A stretch of 40,640 bases of DNA from an uncultured Clostridium sp. (GTDB taxonomy: Bacteria > Bacillota > Clostridia > TANB77 > CAG-508): the NCBI GenBank assembly GCA_946499885.1, contig CAMMTN010000014.1, positions 1-40,640 on the forward strand, given 5' to 3'. Shown one piece after another: positions 14,718-23,692 of this stretch. The first letter of the stretch is position 1. Every line of letters starts with the position of its first letter. Position numbers and translations under genes: made by a program. The notes under the pieces are model-generated. The model was given only the letters and a program-made list of their open reading frames with translations. It was not told where the DNA came from and ran no database searches.

Positions 14718-14765
14718 AAAAACTAGTAACAAGCTTATATATTATTTGGTTTGTTACTAGTTTTT
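14718..14765. terminator. Bidirectional terminator downstream of rho
   Basis: A 15-bp perfect stem (AAAAACTAGTAACAA and its complement, 14718-14732 with 14751-14765) has an A run on one side and T run on the other. It ends rho (leftward) and the small plus-strand gene. Confidence 0.9.
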
Positions 14766-14773
14766 AGTAAATA

Positions 14774-16108
14774 TTATTTTTTTAAGTATTCTTCAATTCT
14801 ATTTAAAAATTCTGTATTATTTTTAGTTTCCATCATTTCTTTTATCAATTGTTCAGTAACTTCTGCTACCGATTTTGTAGACATTGCTTTTCTTAATGCA
14901 AAAACTATTTCTAGTTCTTTTGATGATAATAATAGTTCTTCACGTCTTGTACCAGATTTATTTATATCGATTGCTGGGAATATTCTCTTTTCTGATAATC
15001 CTTTATCTAAATGTACTTCCATATTGCCAGTTCCTTTGAATTCTTCAAATATTACATCATCCATTCTACTTCCTGTTTCTATTAGTGCTGTAGCTAAAAT
15101 TGTAAGGCTTCCCCCATTTTCTATATTTCTAGCTGCACCAAAAAATTTTTTAGGTTTATGCAATGCACTTGGATCCAAACCACCTGATAAGGTTCTACCA
15201 GATGAAGGAATAACCAAATTGTAAGCTCTTGCAAGTCTAGTTATACTATCTAACAATATAACAACATCTTTGTTTTGTTCTGTAAGTCTTTTAGCTCTTT
15301 CAAGTACCATTTCTGCAACTTTTACATGATGTTCTGGCAATTCATCAAATGTGGAATATATAACATCTCCTTTTATAGAACGCCTCATATCTGTAACTTC
15401 TTCAGGTCTTTCATCTATTAATAAAACAATTAATTCTACTTCTGGATTATTTCTAGTAATACTATTAGCTATTTTCTTAAGTAATGTAGTTTTTCCAACT
15501 TTAGGTGGTGCAACTATCATTCCTCTTTGTCCTTTACCTATTGGAGAAATTAAGTCTATTATTCTCATAGCATATTCAGTTGGTATAGTTTCTAGATGAA
15601 GTCTTTCATTTGGATGAATTGGAATTAAATCATCAAATCTTTTTCTTTGAAAAGCTTTCTCAGGAGAATCGCCATTAACCTGTCCAACAAATATTAAAGC
15701 TGGAAATTTTTCACCTTCTTTTGGAAGCCTAGCAATTCCTTTTACTTTATCTCCTTTATCTAATTTAAAACGTTTTATTTGAATTGGAGAAACGTATACA
15801 TCCTCAGATGTAGATAAATAATTATCTCCTCTTAAAAAACCATATCCATCAGGTAATACTTCTAGTACACCTTCTACTATCTTATCATTTGCATTAGTTA
15901 ATTTATATCCAGCATCATAAAAATTTTTATAATTTTCTGAATTTTCATCTATAATATTTTCTATTTTTTCCTCTTCTGAATTCTTAGAAGTATCAACTTC
16001 TTCTAAAAGTTTTACTAATTCTTCTTTGTTTAATTTAGATACATTTTTAATACCATTTTCCTTTGCTAATTGACGTAGTTCTACAATAGTACAATCATTA
16101 AGCTCCAT
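14774..16108 (-). CDS. rho: Transcription termination factor Rho
   Basis: The 444-residue protein has the Rho N-terminal helix domain ([20 protein letters not shown]), an acidic linker, the RNA-binding cold-shock-like domain ([19 protein letters not shown]) and the ATPase core with Walker [22 protein letters not shown] and Walker [17 protein letters not shown]. The Q-loop and R-loop region ([19 protein letters not shown]) is also conserved. Rho is a hexameric helicase that ends untranslated transcripts. AGGGGGG lies six bases before ATG 16108. A bidirectional terminator follows. Length and motifs are normal. Confidence 0.98.
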   Translation of the reverse strand: MELNDCTIVELRQLAKENGIKNVSKLNKEELVKLLEEVDTSKNSEEEKIENIIDENSENYKNFYDAGYKLTNANDKIVEGVLEVLPDGYGFLRGDNYLSTSEDVYVSPIQIKRFKLDKGDKVKGIARLPKEGEKFPALIFVGQVNGDSPEKAFQRKRFDDLIPIHPNERLHLETIPTEYAMRIIDLISPIGKGQRGMIVAPPKVGKTTLLKKIANSITRNNPEVELIVLLIDERPEEVTDMRRSIKGDVIYSTFDELPEHHVKVAEMVLERAKRLTEQNKDVVILLDSITRLARAYNLVIPSSGRTLSGGLDPSALHKPKKFFGAARNIENGGSLTILATALIETGSRMDDVIFEEFKGTGNMEVHLDKGLSEKRIFPAIDINKSGTRREELLLSSKELEIVFALRKAMSTKSVAEVTEQLIKEMMETKNNTEFLNRIEEYLKK

Positions 16109-16188
16109 ATTAAGCCCCCCTATTTTAATTTTATTAAATAATGTGTGAAAACGAATAAGAAATTAAATTTATTGAAAAAAGAAATTTT

Positions 16189-16210
16189 GAGGCATATATA
16201 TAAATGCCTC
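16189..16210. terminator. Hairpin between divIC-like gene and rho
   Basis: GAGGCAT pairs with ATGCCTC. The T run is on the plus-strand side (TTTTATTTTT); on the minus strand the T run is interrupted. It may be a weak terminator of the leftward gene at 16213. Confidence 0.5.
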
Positions 16211-16212
16211 TT

Positions 16213-16494
16213 TTATTTTTCGATATCTACATAAACTCTTTCATTAGGATAATACATTCCTAACTTCTCTCTTGCAATTTGTTCTATATATTCATTAGAA
16301 TTTATATTATCTTTTATTGCTTGTAATTCATTTTGTTTATCCTCAGATTCTGCTATTTCTTTATTATAATTTTCTTCTTCTTTTGCATAAGCATTTAAAG
16401 TTTTTTGTTGAGAAATTAAAGTATATATAAAATATATTATAAAACATATTATAACAATTTTCTTTAATAATTTACCTGTTTTCCTGTTTTTCAT
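16213..16494 (-). CDS. Septum formation initiator, DivIC/FtsL family
   Basis: The 93-residue protein has a short basic cytoplasmic start, one membrane helix (IVIICFIIYFIYTLI), an extracytoplasmic coiled coil (EENYNKEIAESEDKQNELQA) and the family signature YIEQIAREKLGMYYPNE. Proteins of this family hold the FtsL-DivIB-DivIC complex at the division septum. In many Clostridia the gene follows yabP and yabQ, as here, which makes DivIC the likely identity. GGAG lies ten bases before the ATG. Confidence 0.88.
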   Translation of the reverse strand: MKNRKTGKLLKKIVIICFIIYFIYTLISQQKTLNAYAKEEENYNKEIAESEDKQNELQAIKDNINSNEYIEQIAREKLGMYYPNERVYVDIEK

Positions 16495-16560
16495 ATGTAT
16501 TTCACTCCAAAATTAATCTATTTATATTTTTCTACATTTTTCCAAAAAATCCTTCCTATT

Positions 16561-17010
16561 TTATTGAACTTTTTTATGAATTTTGTCAGTTTTTAATATA
16601 TGTACAAATTTTTTGCTTGCTTTAGAATAAATGTTTTTAAAAAAAGTACATAGAGGTAGCAAGATTTGTTTTTTTATAAAATTTATACATACTCTAAGTG
16701 GATAAAATATAATTTTAAAAATTTTAACCCAAATTAATATAAAATACTTACTTAAAGTCAATAAATATATGACAATTCCTAAAATTATTGATAGAAAAAT
16801 ATAACCGCGTAGTTCTCCTTTATTAAAAGTGAAAATACTATACAAGAGTATCGCAGCAGTTAAAACCCAAAATAAAATATCTTGAATGTATGTTATCCAA
16901 TCTATATTTTTGAAACTTTTTCTTAAAATTCTAAAAACATCAAATAAAATTCCTATTACAAATCCAGTTACTAAAAAACTAAGGAAAATATATAGTTGCT
17001 CTAAACTCAA
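16561..17010 (-). CDS. yabQ: Spore cortex biosynthesis protein YabQ
   Basis: The 149-residue protein starts at TTG 17010 behind AGGAGG. Three or four membrane helices fill residues 5-105 (YIFLSFLVTGFVIGILFDVF, ILFWVLTAAILLYSIF, GYIFLSIILGIVIYLL), followed by a basic tail. The N-terminal pattern GFVIGILFDVFRILRK is typical of YabQ, which is needed for cortex formation in the outer forespore membrane. It follows yabP by 12 bases. With yabP it shows that the host lineage makes endospores. Confidence 0.9.
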   Translation of the reverse strand: MSLEQLYIFLSFLVTGFVIGILFDVFRILRKSFKNIDWITYIQDILFWVLTAAILLYSIFTFNKGELRGYIFLSIILGIVIYLLTLSKYFILIWVKIFKIIFYPLRVCINFIKKQILLPLCTFFKNIYSKASKKFVHILKTDKIHKKVQ

Positions 17011-17022
17011 AGAAATTTCCTC

Positions 17023-17331
17023 CTATTTGAATATTTTATTTAGTATTCCTCCCCCACTTTTCTTTTCAAAATCTTTTTCACTATATCCTAAGTTATAAAT
17101 CTCACCATCTACTATTACTTCTGCAGTGTCTAAGCTCAATTTATTTATTCTTAAATTTTCTCCTTTAACTGTTAATAATCCTAGTTCTGTTTCTAAAATT
17201 ACTATTTGGTCATCAAAACTAAGGACATCTAGCACTCCTGAAATACTTAATTTTTCACGATTTTCTAATATTAAATTTTGAATTATACTACTATTTTGAA
17301 CATTGTTATTTTTTCTTTCATCTATGGTCAT
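17023..17331 (-). CDS. yabP: Sporulation protein YabP
   Basis: The 102-residue protein begins at ATG 17331, behind GGGGGAA; an upstream in-frame TTG overlaps that site and is unlikely. The core (REKLSISGVLDVLSFDDQIVI split as REKLSISGVLDV and LSFDDQIVI, then TELGLLTVKGENLRINKLSL) is the YabP/YqfC family fold. The protein is needed for spore cortex assembly. It heads a leftward unit with yabQ and the divIC-like gene; a terminator at 17422 isolates it from the gene upstream. Confidence 0.9.
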   Translation of the reverse strand: MTIDERKNNNVQNSSIIQNLILENREKLSISGVLDVLSFDDQIVILETELGLLTVKGENLRINKLSLDTAEVIVDGEIYNLGYSEKDFEKKSGGGILNKIFK

Positions 17332-17421
17332 TTTAAATTCCCCCAATACTTATAATTATCTTACATAAAACATTATATTCACAACTTGTCTTAAATAGAA
17401 CTAAAAATTATAATAAAAAAA

Positions 17422-17449
17422 GATATATGTAGATAATTCTGCATATATC
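17422..17449 (-). terminator. Terminator of the ATP-grasp gene
   Basis: On the minus strand, GATATATG pairs with CATATATC, followed by TTTTTTTATT. It separates the ATP-grasp gene from yabP. Confidence 0.8.
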
Positions 17450-17462
17450 CTTTTTATACAAT

Positions 17463-18446
17463 TTATTTTATACAATTTAATACGTAATCAACAATATCTT
17501 TTCTTCCGCCAGATAATACTTGAACTATATCAAAACCAGGGCGTCTATTTCCTTCGATTATTACAGGTCCTTTATCAGATATTGCCACATCCCAACCTAC
17601 TACCAATATCTTGTCGCTTTCTAAACATGCTTCTAAAACCATTTTTTTGGCTTCTTCAAAACAAGGAATTTGAAATCCATCAAATTTTATATGGCTTACA
17701 GGATGTTCTTCATATTCGTTTAAATCCTTATCTATTGCCTTTCCTATTAATTTTCCAGTTTCCATATCAATATTTATTGCCATTCCTTTTGCATGAAAAT
17801 TATCAATTGCGTTTACTCCATTTCCTACTCTTAGTCCCATCCAAAGAATCTCTGGTTTTCCATGATTATTAAAAGTCATAATACGCATTGTATTAACACT
17901 TTTATCACATAATTTATTCATTTCGGGATGTTGAATTACAAGCTCTTCTAAAAATATTCTGTTTTTTATGCAATTTTCAAAATATTCTTTTCTATTTGTA
18001 ATATTCTTGGTATATTCTTTCTTTACATCTGCTCCACCGAGTCCATCATATGGTTTTGACATAAATACCTCATGACTATCAAGAAATTTTTCAAAATCTT
18101 GATAGTTATCTTCTTTTGGTACTATAAAATCTCTCTTAGTATATTTTTTAAAATCTGCTAAAAAGTCAGGTTTTACAGTATATCTCTTTTTATATGCACT
18201 TGGAGATACTGTTTCATAAAATTTATTTTCTATCTTAGTGCTAAGATATTTTTTACGTTCCTTGCCATTTTTATTATATAATTTATAATTTAAATAATCA
18301 GTAAGTCCAAAACCATATCTAAATACACAATATCCTGTATCAAAAACTAATCTAATAAAATTTTTATTTTCTTTTTTTGCTACTTTTTTTAAATTATCAA
18401 AAAATCTTGAATAATTTGCTGAAAATATATATGAATAAAATGCCAT
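17463..18446 (-). CDS. ATP-grasp enzyme of the sugar-transfer-associated type
   Basis: The 327-residue protein has an ATP-grasp core: FMSKPYDGLGGADVKK (nucleotide-binding lysine and glycine loop), RIFLEELVIQHPEMNKLC, a central RIMTFN stretch, and the metal-binding end VGWDVAIS and VIIEGNRRPGFDI. This matches the family found in polysaccharide and capsule loci (ATPgrasp_ST), which probably joins a carboxyl group to an amine or alcohol on a cell-surface glycan. The exact substrate is unknown. GGGAAGGA precedes the ATG. It stands alone here between lysC and yabP and has its own terminator. Confidence 0.85.
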   Translation of the reverse strand: MAFYSYIFSANYSRFFDNLKKVAKKENKNFIRLVFDTGYCVFRYGFGLTDYLNYKLYNKNGKERKKYLSTKIENKFYETVSPSAYKKRYTVKPDFLADFKKYTKRDFIVPKEDNYQDFEKFLDSHEVFMSKPYDGLGGADVKKEYTKNITNRKEYFENCIKNRIFLEELVIQHPEMNKLCDKSVNTMRIMTFNNHGKPEILWMGLRVGNGVNAIDNFHAKGMAINIDMETGKLIGKAIDKDLNEYEEHPVSHIKFDGFQIPCFEEAKKMVLEACLESDKILVVGWDVAISDKGPVIIEGNRRPGFDIVQVLSGGRKDIVDYVLNCIK

Positions 18447-18513
18447 ATTTTATATTCCTTCCCTACTTCATTTATTAGTATAATTATAACCATATTTATA
18501 ACTAGATAAACTT

Positions 18514-19695
18514 TTAATTTATTAATTCATGATGTAATTGTTCTAATATTTTATCACTTACTTTTTCTTTTGTCATAATAGATAATCTACATTCTTCTAA
18601 TTTTAATGAGAATATATCTATTGAATTCAAATTTAATATTTCTAAAGTTTTTTGTATTATGTTTTTATTGTTCATAATACCATACCCTACAAGTGAAATT
18701 CGTGATATGTTTGTAAAAGATGAACTAAAATTAGCTAAATCTTTCTCAAGCAATTCTTGAAATTTTCCTAAATCTGATGCTTTAATGGTAAAGCTTGCAT
18801 TAAAGCTATTTGTACTGTTATTTATTATTGTTAAAGGTATAATATCATTATTAAGTAATGTTAATTGTAATTTGTTAAGCATATCTGCATTATAGTTTTC
18901 GTATTTTAAGTTAATTAAAAATAAATTATCATTTTTTACTAAACTTTTTACTGTGCTTTCTTCTATTTTATTATTAATTTTAGTTCCAATATTGTTATTA
19001 AAAGTAGAACCAGTTTCAATTAAAACATCATATTTCTCTGCTATTTCAACACATCTATTATGAAGTACTTTTGCTCCTTCATTAGATAAGTCAAGCATTT
19101 CTGTATATGATAATTCTTCTATTTTAGTGGCATCTGTAACTCTTTTTGGGTCTGTTGAATATACCCCATCGACATCTGAAAAAATATAGCAGTGATCAGC
19201 TTTTATTGCTGCAGCGACTGCCACTGCTGTAGTGTCAGAACCACCTCTACCAAGTGTAGTGATATCTTTTTTATCATTTATTCCTTGGAATCCAGCTATA
19301 ATTACTATTTTATTTTCGTTTAATTCTTTTTCAATTCTTTGTGTGTTAATGTATTCAATTTTAGCTTCTTGATTATCTATAGAAGTGTAAATTCCAGCTT
19401 GCCAGCCTGTTAAAGAAATTGCTTTATAACCAAGTCTATTAAGTAATATCGAAAGTTTTGAAATAGACACTTGTTCTCCTGTGCTTAAAAGAACGTCCAT
19501 TTCTCTCTTATCTGGGTCGTAAGATAATTCTTTTGCTTCCTTTACAAGATTATCAGTTGTTTTTCCTTGTGCAGATACAACAACTATTACTTTGTTATTT
19601 TTATTATAAAAATCAATAATTTTGTTTGCAACAATATTTAATTTTATATTGTCTGCAAGCGAACTTCCTCCAAATTTTAAAACTATAGTTTCCAA
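18514..19695 (-). CDS. lysC: Aspartate kinase
   Basis: The 393-residue enzyme opens with VLKFGGSSLADN, has SAQGKTTD, TTLGRGGSDTTAVAVAAA and the aspartate-binding FSDVDGVYSTDP. Two ACT-like domains fill residues about 260-393 and give feedback control by amino acids. It phosphorylates aspartate in the first step to lysine, threonine, methionine and diaminopimelate. It starts at TTG 19695 behind AAAGGA. The 250 bases upstream lack a recognisable lysine riboswitch or T-box but include a long stem-loop (19840-19913). The amino acid that inhibits it cannot be told from the sequence. Confidence 0.95.
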   Translation of the reverse strand: METIVLKFGGSSLADNIKLNIVANKIIDFYNKNNKVIVVVSAQGKTTDNLVKEAKELSYDPDKREMDVLLSTGEQVSISKLSILLNRLGYKAISLTGWQAGIYTSIDNQEAKIEYINTQRIEKELNENKIVIIAGFQGINDKKDITTLGRGGSDTTAVAVAAAIKADHCYIFSDVDGVYSTDPKRVTDATKIEELSYTEMLDLSNEGAKVLHNRCVEIAEKYDVLIETGSTFNNNIGTKINNKIEESTVKSLVKNDNLFLINLKYENYNADMLNKLQLTLLNNDIIPLTIINNSTNSFNASFTIKASDLGKFQELLEKDLANFSSSFTNISRISLVGYGIMNNKNIIQKTLEILNLNSIDIFSLKLEECRLSIMTKEKVSDKILEQLHHELIN

Positions 19696-19839
19696 TATTA
19701 AACAGTCCTTTTCTTATAAATGTAGAAGGCTTAAATATAGTTATATTTTGCCTTTATATATTTTATTATGTTTTGCTAAGTTTAGTTACTTTGTTTGAAA
19801 TTTTACATATATCATTATTATAATTTAATACTTATTTCC

Positions 19840-19913
19840 GTTCCATCTTGCTGGCACTTGGACATTTTCTTTCTCTATGTATTCGAAAGAAAAGTACAAG
19901 TGCCATGTGGAAC
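19840..19913. other. Long stem-loop between prfB and lysC
   Basis: Nested stems are GTTCCA/TGGAAC (outer), GGCACTTG/CAAGTGCC (middle) and TTTTCTTTC/GAAAGAAAA (inner), with small internal loops. There is no T run after the stem in either direction, so it is not a standard terminator. It could be a processed RNA, a leader element of lysC or a small inverted-repeat element. Confidence 0.55.
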
Positions 19914-19942
19914 TAATTAGTTGTAAAATTAGGTTCATATAT

Positions 19943-21044
19943 TTAAACTAAACTTTGCAAATAGCTGTCAATAAATCCATTTAAGTCACCATCTATAACT
20001 GCTTGTACATTACCAACTTCATAATTTGTTCTATGGTCTTTTACTAAAGTGTATGGGCAAAATACATATGAACGTATTTGGCTTCCCCACGCAATATCCA
20101 TTTGTACTCCTTTTAGTTCATCTATTGTATCTTTATGCTCTTGCTCTTTTATGTGTAATAACTTTGACTTTAGCATTTTCATAGCTGTTTCTCTATTTTG
20201 TATTTGTGATCTTTCTGTTTGACATGCTACTACTATATTAGTTGGTATATGTGTTATTCTTACAGCAGATGATGTTTTGTTTATATGTTGACCGCCTGCT
20301 CCTGAAGACCTATATGTATCTATTCTTAAATCATCTGGATTAATATCTATTTCTATATCTTCAGTAATTTCTGGTAAAACTTCAACTGATGCAAAAGATG
20401 TATGCCTTCTTCCTCCTGCATCAAAAGGAGAAATTCTAACTAATCTATGAACTCCTTGTTCTCCTTTTAAATATCCATAAGCATAATCTCCAGAAACTGA
20501 AAATGTAACACTTTTAATTCCTGCTTCATCTCCATCTATATAGTCAAGTTCTTCTATTTTATATCCATTTGCATTTGCCCATCTAGTATACATTCTATAT
20601 AACATTTCTACCCAATCCTGAGCTTCCGTGCCTCCAGCTCCGGGATGTAAAGTTACAATTGCATTGTTTATATCATATTTTCCAGAAAGCAATGTAGCAA
20701 TTTCCAATTTTTCTATTTCTTTTTCAATTGGAGAAATACCACTTTCTATTTCTTGTTCTAAATCTTCATCATTTTCTTGTTTTAATAATTCATTTAATTC
20801 AATAAGGTTTTTAAGTTCATTATGTACCCTTTTATATTGCTCTATTTTATTTTTTATTTCAGTAATTCTTTTTAATACTTTAGAACTGTTTTTAGAGTCC
20901 TCCCAAAAATTATTTTCAGTTGTTTGTATTTCTAATGTAGATAACTCATTTTCTAAATTAGTAATGTCAAAGTGAATCACCTATTTTTGTTAATTTTTCA
21001 TTTAACTTTTCTAATTTTAAAGCTGTTTCTTGTAAATCTATCAA
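19943..21044 (-). CDS. prfB: Peptide chain release factor 2 with programmed +1 frameshift
   Basis: The first frame starts at TTG 21044 (AAGGAAG site), encodes LIDLQETALKLEKLNEKL and reaches an in-frame TGA at 20967-20969 in the classic sequence CTTTGAC, preceded by AGGTGA. Skipping one T at 20969 leads into the main frame (DITNLENELSTLEIQ...), giving about 366 residues. The RF2 marks SPFDAGGRRHTSFASVEV, and the catalytic GGQ in SSGAGGQHINKTSSAVR, are intact. RF2 releases peptides at UGA and UAA; its own level controls the frameshift. secA normally lies just upstream in Bacillota, which makes the SecA-tail remnant at 21773 notable. Confidence 0.97.
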
Positions 21045-21235
21045 ATTATCACTTCCTTGTTTTTGGCTATATTATACCATAATATTTTTAGTTGTAAAGG
21101 AGTATATATTACCTCCTAAAACTATTGATTATTATTATATTAATTTATTAGTAATAAGTCAATAACGCATTGTATGTTGACATAATTTCTAAAAAGTAAT
21201 ATAATTATTTTATAATCTTTTTAGGAGGGTTTGCT

Positions 21236-21427
21236 ATGCTAGAAAAATTTCGGGAAATTTCTCAACTTCTTGATGTAGACCCATTCTGGATTTGGCTGGT
21301 AATTGGATTATTAATTTTACTTTTTATTGTGAAGTGTATCTATCCATGGAAGCCAGTATGGAAATCCAAGAAAACCAAAGATAAAGATGGTAATGAGGTA
21401 ACAACGTATTACCATTTAGATGTATAA
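21236..21427 (+). CDS. Small one-helix membrane protein (63 aa)
   Basis: An AGGAGG site lies nine bases before the ATG. One membrane helix (FWIWLVIGLLILLFIVKCIY) is followed by a charged tail (KSKKTKDKDGNEVTTYYHL). The gene is monocistronic, with a perfect terminator 20 bases after the stop. No family is recognised; its base composition is richer in G and C than the surroundings. Confidence 0.7.
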   Translation: MLEKFREISQLLDVDPFWIWLVIGLLILLFIVKCIYPWKPVWKSKKTKDKDGNEVTTYYHLDV

Positions 21428-21446
21428 ATTATTATTTATATATAAA

Positions 21447-21486
21447 CTGAAAAGGATTCTACAAATTACTGTAGAATCCTTTTCAG
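21447..21486. terminator. Bidirectional terminator
   Basis: A 17-bp perfect inverted repeat (21447-21463 with 21470-21486) contains AAAAGG and CCTTTT ends. It ends the plus-strand gene at 21427 and the minus-strand gene at 21493. Confidence 0.88.
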
Positions 21487-21492
21487 TAAATT

Positions 21493-21651
21493 TTACTCCC
21501 GAATCATAGCTTGAAGAAAGTAAAAATGACATAAAGCGCTAGTAGCTTCAACGCCAATACCTCCTTGGCATTTCCACCCATCCTTAAGATATTCATTTAC
21601 TATGCTTTCTAATTTTTCGAGATCAGATGACATAATAATTTCATATTTCAT
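21493..21651 (-). CDS. Small DUF1737-like protein (52 aa)
   Basis: ATG 21651 follows AAGGAGG; the longer upstream frame lacks a site. The pattern KYEIIMSSDLEKLESIVNEY, then LKDGWKCQGGIGVE, then FYFLQAMIR is that of the small DUF1737 family, which has one helix between beta strands and no known function. It lies between prfB and the SecA-tail remnant and has its own terminator. Confidence 0.7.
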   Translation of the reverse strand: MKYEIIMSSDLEKLESIVNEYLKDGWKCQGGIGVEATSALCHFYFLQAMIRE

Positions 21652-22096
21652 ACTTTTCCTCCTTGTGCATTTGCACTGACAATTGATGTTGATACTTATG
21701 ATGTAATTGAGGATATATATATTACATCTATTAATAATTATAGATGTTTTATGTAAATTTGTCAATATTTCATTACAAATTTTTACCACAGCAGTTTTTA
21801 TATTTCTTTCCACTTCCACAAGAAGTAGCTGCTTATGTATTATCAATATATTTAATATTTATAATATTATTGATATTTCAGGCTTTTGGAGGACTAAGTA
21901 ACATTAAAATTATCAATATTATTAGTATTATTTTTATTATAAATATCATTTTTCTGTGGACAAATCGTGGACAATGTCAACATCCGTTTACCACACTCAT
22001 TATATTCTATTACCAAATATAATCAAATGTATAAATTATCTTTTTATACATTATTCGTTCTTATTATATTATTTTTTTAAACAATAGTCAATGAGT
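21652..22096. other. Gene-poor junction next to the integrase
   Basis: Apart from the SecA-tail remnant (21773-21832), no gene is supported. It holds a direct repeat GTGGACAA (21957 and 21968) and a 10-bp inverted repeat (22026-22035 with 22043-22052). The left end of module B should lie here, since its integrase is terminal. Confidence 0.5.
21773..21832 (-). pseudogene. Remnant of a SecA-type C-terminal zinc motif
   Basis: An open stretch of 19 codons reads AATSCGSGKKYKNCCGKNL and then stops. It is the last part of the SEC-C motif (C-P-C-G-S-G-x-K-Y-K-x-C-C) that ends SecA proteins, missing the first cysteine and everything before it. As secA usually lies just upstream of prfB in this orientation, this may be the displaced 3' end of secA, cut off by the insertion that carries the integrase. 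Another SEC-C protein is the alternative. Confidence 0.6.
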
Positions 22097-22138
22097 AAGA
22101 AAATTACAAGAAATCATAAGAAAATTACAAGAAATCAT
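22097..22138. repeat. Two tandem 21-bp repeats beside the integrase gene
   Basis: Two exact copies (22097-22117, 22118-22138) of a unit starting AAGAAAATTACAAG. Adjacent repeats at the int end of such elements are usually arm-type binding sites of the integrase N-terminal domain. The second copy covers the stop codon of int. Confidence 0.75.
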
Positions 22139-23409
22139 AAATCAATTTTATATTTAATTATTTCTTTTATGGTTTTTGATTGTATTATGCTGTCATATAT
22201 ATCAGTTGCATATTTGCGAGATTCTTCTGTGCTTGATATGTAAAAATTTTCTGTTGTTTCGATATTTTTATGTCCTAAAATATCTGCAACATCTCTGATT
22301 TCAACTCCATTTTTTAATATTTTAGTTGCATAACTTCCTCTTAAATCATAAAACCTACTCTTAATTCCTAATTCATTACGAATAATCTTAAATGGTGAAC
22401 GAGTTATATCTGTTCCTGTATAAGTCCCATCTTCTTTAGTAAAAACTAAATCTATATCGTTTTCATATTTTTCGTTAGGATTATTTTTTACTATTCGCAT
22501 TTCTTTTATTTTGCCAGAAGTATTTTTTACATATTCAATATGGTAATAGACATATCTATCTCCATAAAGTTTTTTCAAATAATCTTGTTTATTTTTGTAA
22601 TTTCGCAATGCAAACAATAAAGTATTGCTTATATGAATTTTCCTTGTTCCTGATTTAGTTTTTGTGCTTCCCAAAAACCATCTTCCCTTATCATCTTTTG
22701 GTTTATCATATACATTGTGCTTAATATTTATAGTTCCGTTACTAAAATCTATATCGTCCCAAGCTAATGCACATACTTCTCCTGTTCTCATTCCTGTATA
22801 ACAAGCTGTTAAGAACACACAAGTAAATGTATCGTTATCTTTAAATTTGTTTAATATTTTATCTATTTCTTCTTGAGTATATAAATGTTTTATATTTTCT
22901 TGCATTTTGTCGAATCGTGGCAATCGTAAATCTCTAGCAGGATTATACTTTATAAATCCATAAATATTACAAGCATCTCTAAAAGATCCTTTTAGTACCT
23001 TTAAAATATTTTTAAAATATGCTGGTGCAAAATTATTTTCTTCACAAATTTCAGTTATAAATGAATTAAGTTTTACACTTGTCAATGTTGATAATCTATA
23101 TTTGCCTAATTTAGGAACTATGTGATTTTTTATTATATTCTTATATGCTTGTATTGTGTTGTATTTTAAATTTATTTTACAATAATTTTCTAACCAATAA
23201 TCTAAATAATCAGTATATGATATATTACATTCTTTAAATGGAATACCTGCGTTCAAATATTCCGTATATGCTTTATTTCCTTCTTCTTGTGCCTCTGCTT
23301 TTGTTTTGAATCCCGATTTTGTTATCCATTTTCGCTTTCCTTTTGCAGGAGCTATTTCAAATTGATATTGATATACTTTACCTCTCTTTTTTATATTTAC
23401 ATTAGCCAT
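22135..23409 (-). CDS. int: Integrase, tyrosine recombinase (Tn916/phage type)
   Basis: The 424-residue protein has an arm-binding N-terminal domain (VNIKKRGKVYQYQFEIA), a SAM-like core-binding domain and the catalytic domain with Arg in ACYTGMRTGEV, Lys in TKTKSGTRKI, DLRGSYAT, LGHKNIETT and Tyr in NFYISS. The usual HxLRH box reads YDLRG, so two histidine positions are changed, which some family members tolerate. The start ATG overlaps the xis stop (TAATG). It lies at the left end of module B next to tandem repeats, so it should integrate and excise that element. Confidence 0.92.
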   Translation of the reverse strand: MANVNIKKRGKVYQYQFEIAPAKGKRKWITKSGFKTKAEAQEEGNKAYTEYLNAGIPFKECNISYTDYLDYWLENYCKINLKYNTIQAYKNIIKNHIVPKLGKYRLSTLTSVKLNSFITEICEENNFAPAYFKNILKVLKGSFRDACNIYGFIKYNPARDLRLPRFDKMQENIKHLYTQEEIDKILNKFKDNDTFTCVFLTACYTGMRTGEVCALAWDDIDFSNGTINIKHNVYDKPKDDKGRWFLGSTKTKSGTRKIHISNTLLFALRNYKNKQDYLKKLYGDRYVYYHIEYVKNTSGKIKEMRIVKNNPNEKYENDIDLVFTKEDGTYTGTDITRSPFKIIRNELGIKSRFYDLRGSYATKILKNGVEIRDVADILGHKNIETTENFYISSTEESRKYATDIYDSIIQSKTIKEIIKYKIDL

Positions 23410-23651
23410 TATATATTATCATCTCCTACATTAGCAGTTAACTTTTTAATATTTGTCAAATCTGAAAGATCATTTCCTTCGTTTTCAATCAAAAATTTTT
23501 CTAATGTAGATTTTAATATTTTTGTACTTCCAAGTTTTAAAGCAGGTAGGTAACCTTTTTCTATTAAAGTGTATATATAGTTAGGACTAGAATGTAAAAT
23601 TTTAGCCACTTCTTGAACTGTATAAATTAATCTTTCACTCATTATTATCAT
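23409..23651 (-). CDS. xis: Excisionase-like helix-turn-helix protein
   Basis: The 80-residue protein (or 77 from the ATG three codons later) contains YTVQEVAKILHSSPNYIYTL and IEKGYLPALKLGS, the winged HTH_17 pattern of excisionases. Such proteins bind the element end and direct the integrase to excise. GGAGAGG precedes the starts. It is coupled to int by overlapping stop and start. The terminator just upstream (23667-23692) means that transcription from the leader region must read through to express both. Confidence 0.85.
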   Translation of the reverse strand: MIIMSERLIYTVQEVAKILHSSPNYIYTLIEKGYLPALKLGSTKILKSTLEKFLIENEGNDLSDLTNIKKLTANVGDDNI

Positions 23652-23666
23652 TTCCTCTCCAAAATA

Positions 23667-23692
23667 AAAAAGTCAGCATTTGCCAACTTTTT
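23667..23692 (-). terminator. Terminator between small genes and xis-int, module B
   Basis: On the minus strand AAAAAGT pairs with ACTTTTT around a short, partly paired loop, followed by TTATTTT. It overlaps the stop codon of the small gene at 23691 and is the counterpart of 4860-4891 in module A. Confidence 0.7.

Noticed and set aside
14751-15224. Long open frame antisense to rho (and similar ones at 15351, 20628, 30849 and 31618)
   Set aside because: They are mirror frames of well supported genes and have no ribosome sites.
19696-19942. Lysine riboswitch or T-box upstream of lysC
   Set aside because: No conserved lysine riboswitch core or T-box sequence is visible; only a long stem-loop is present.
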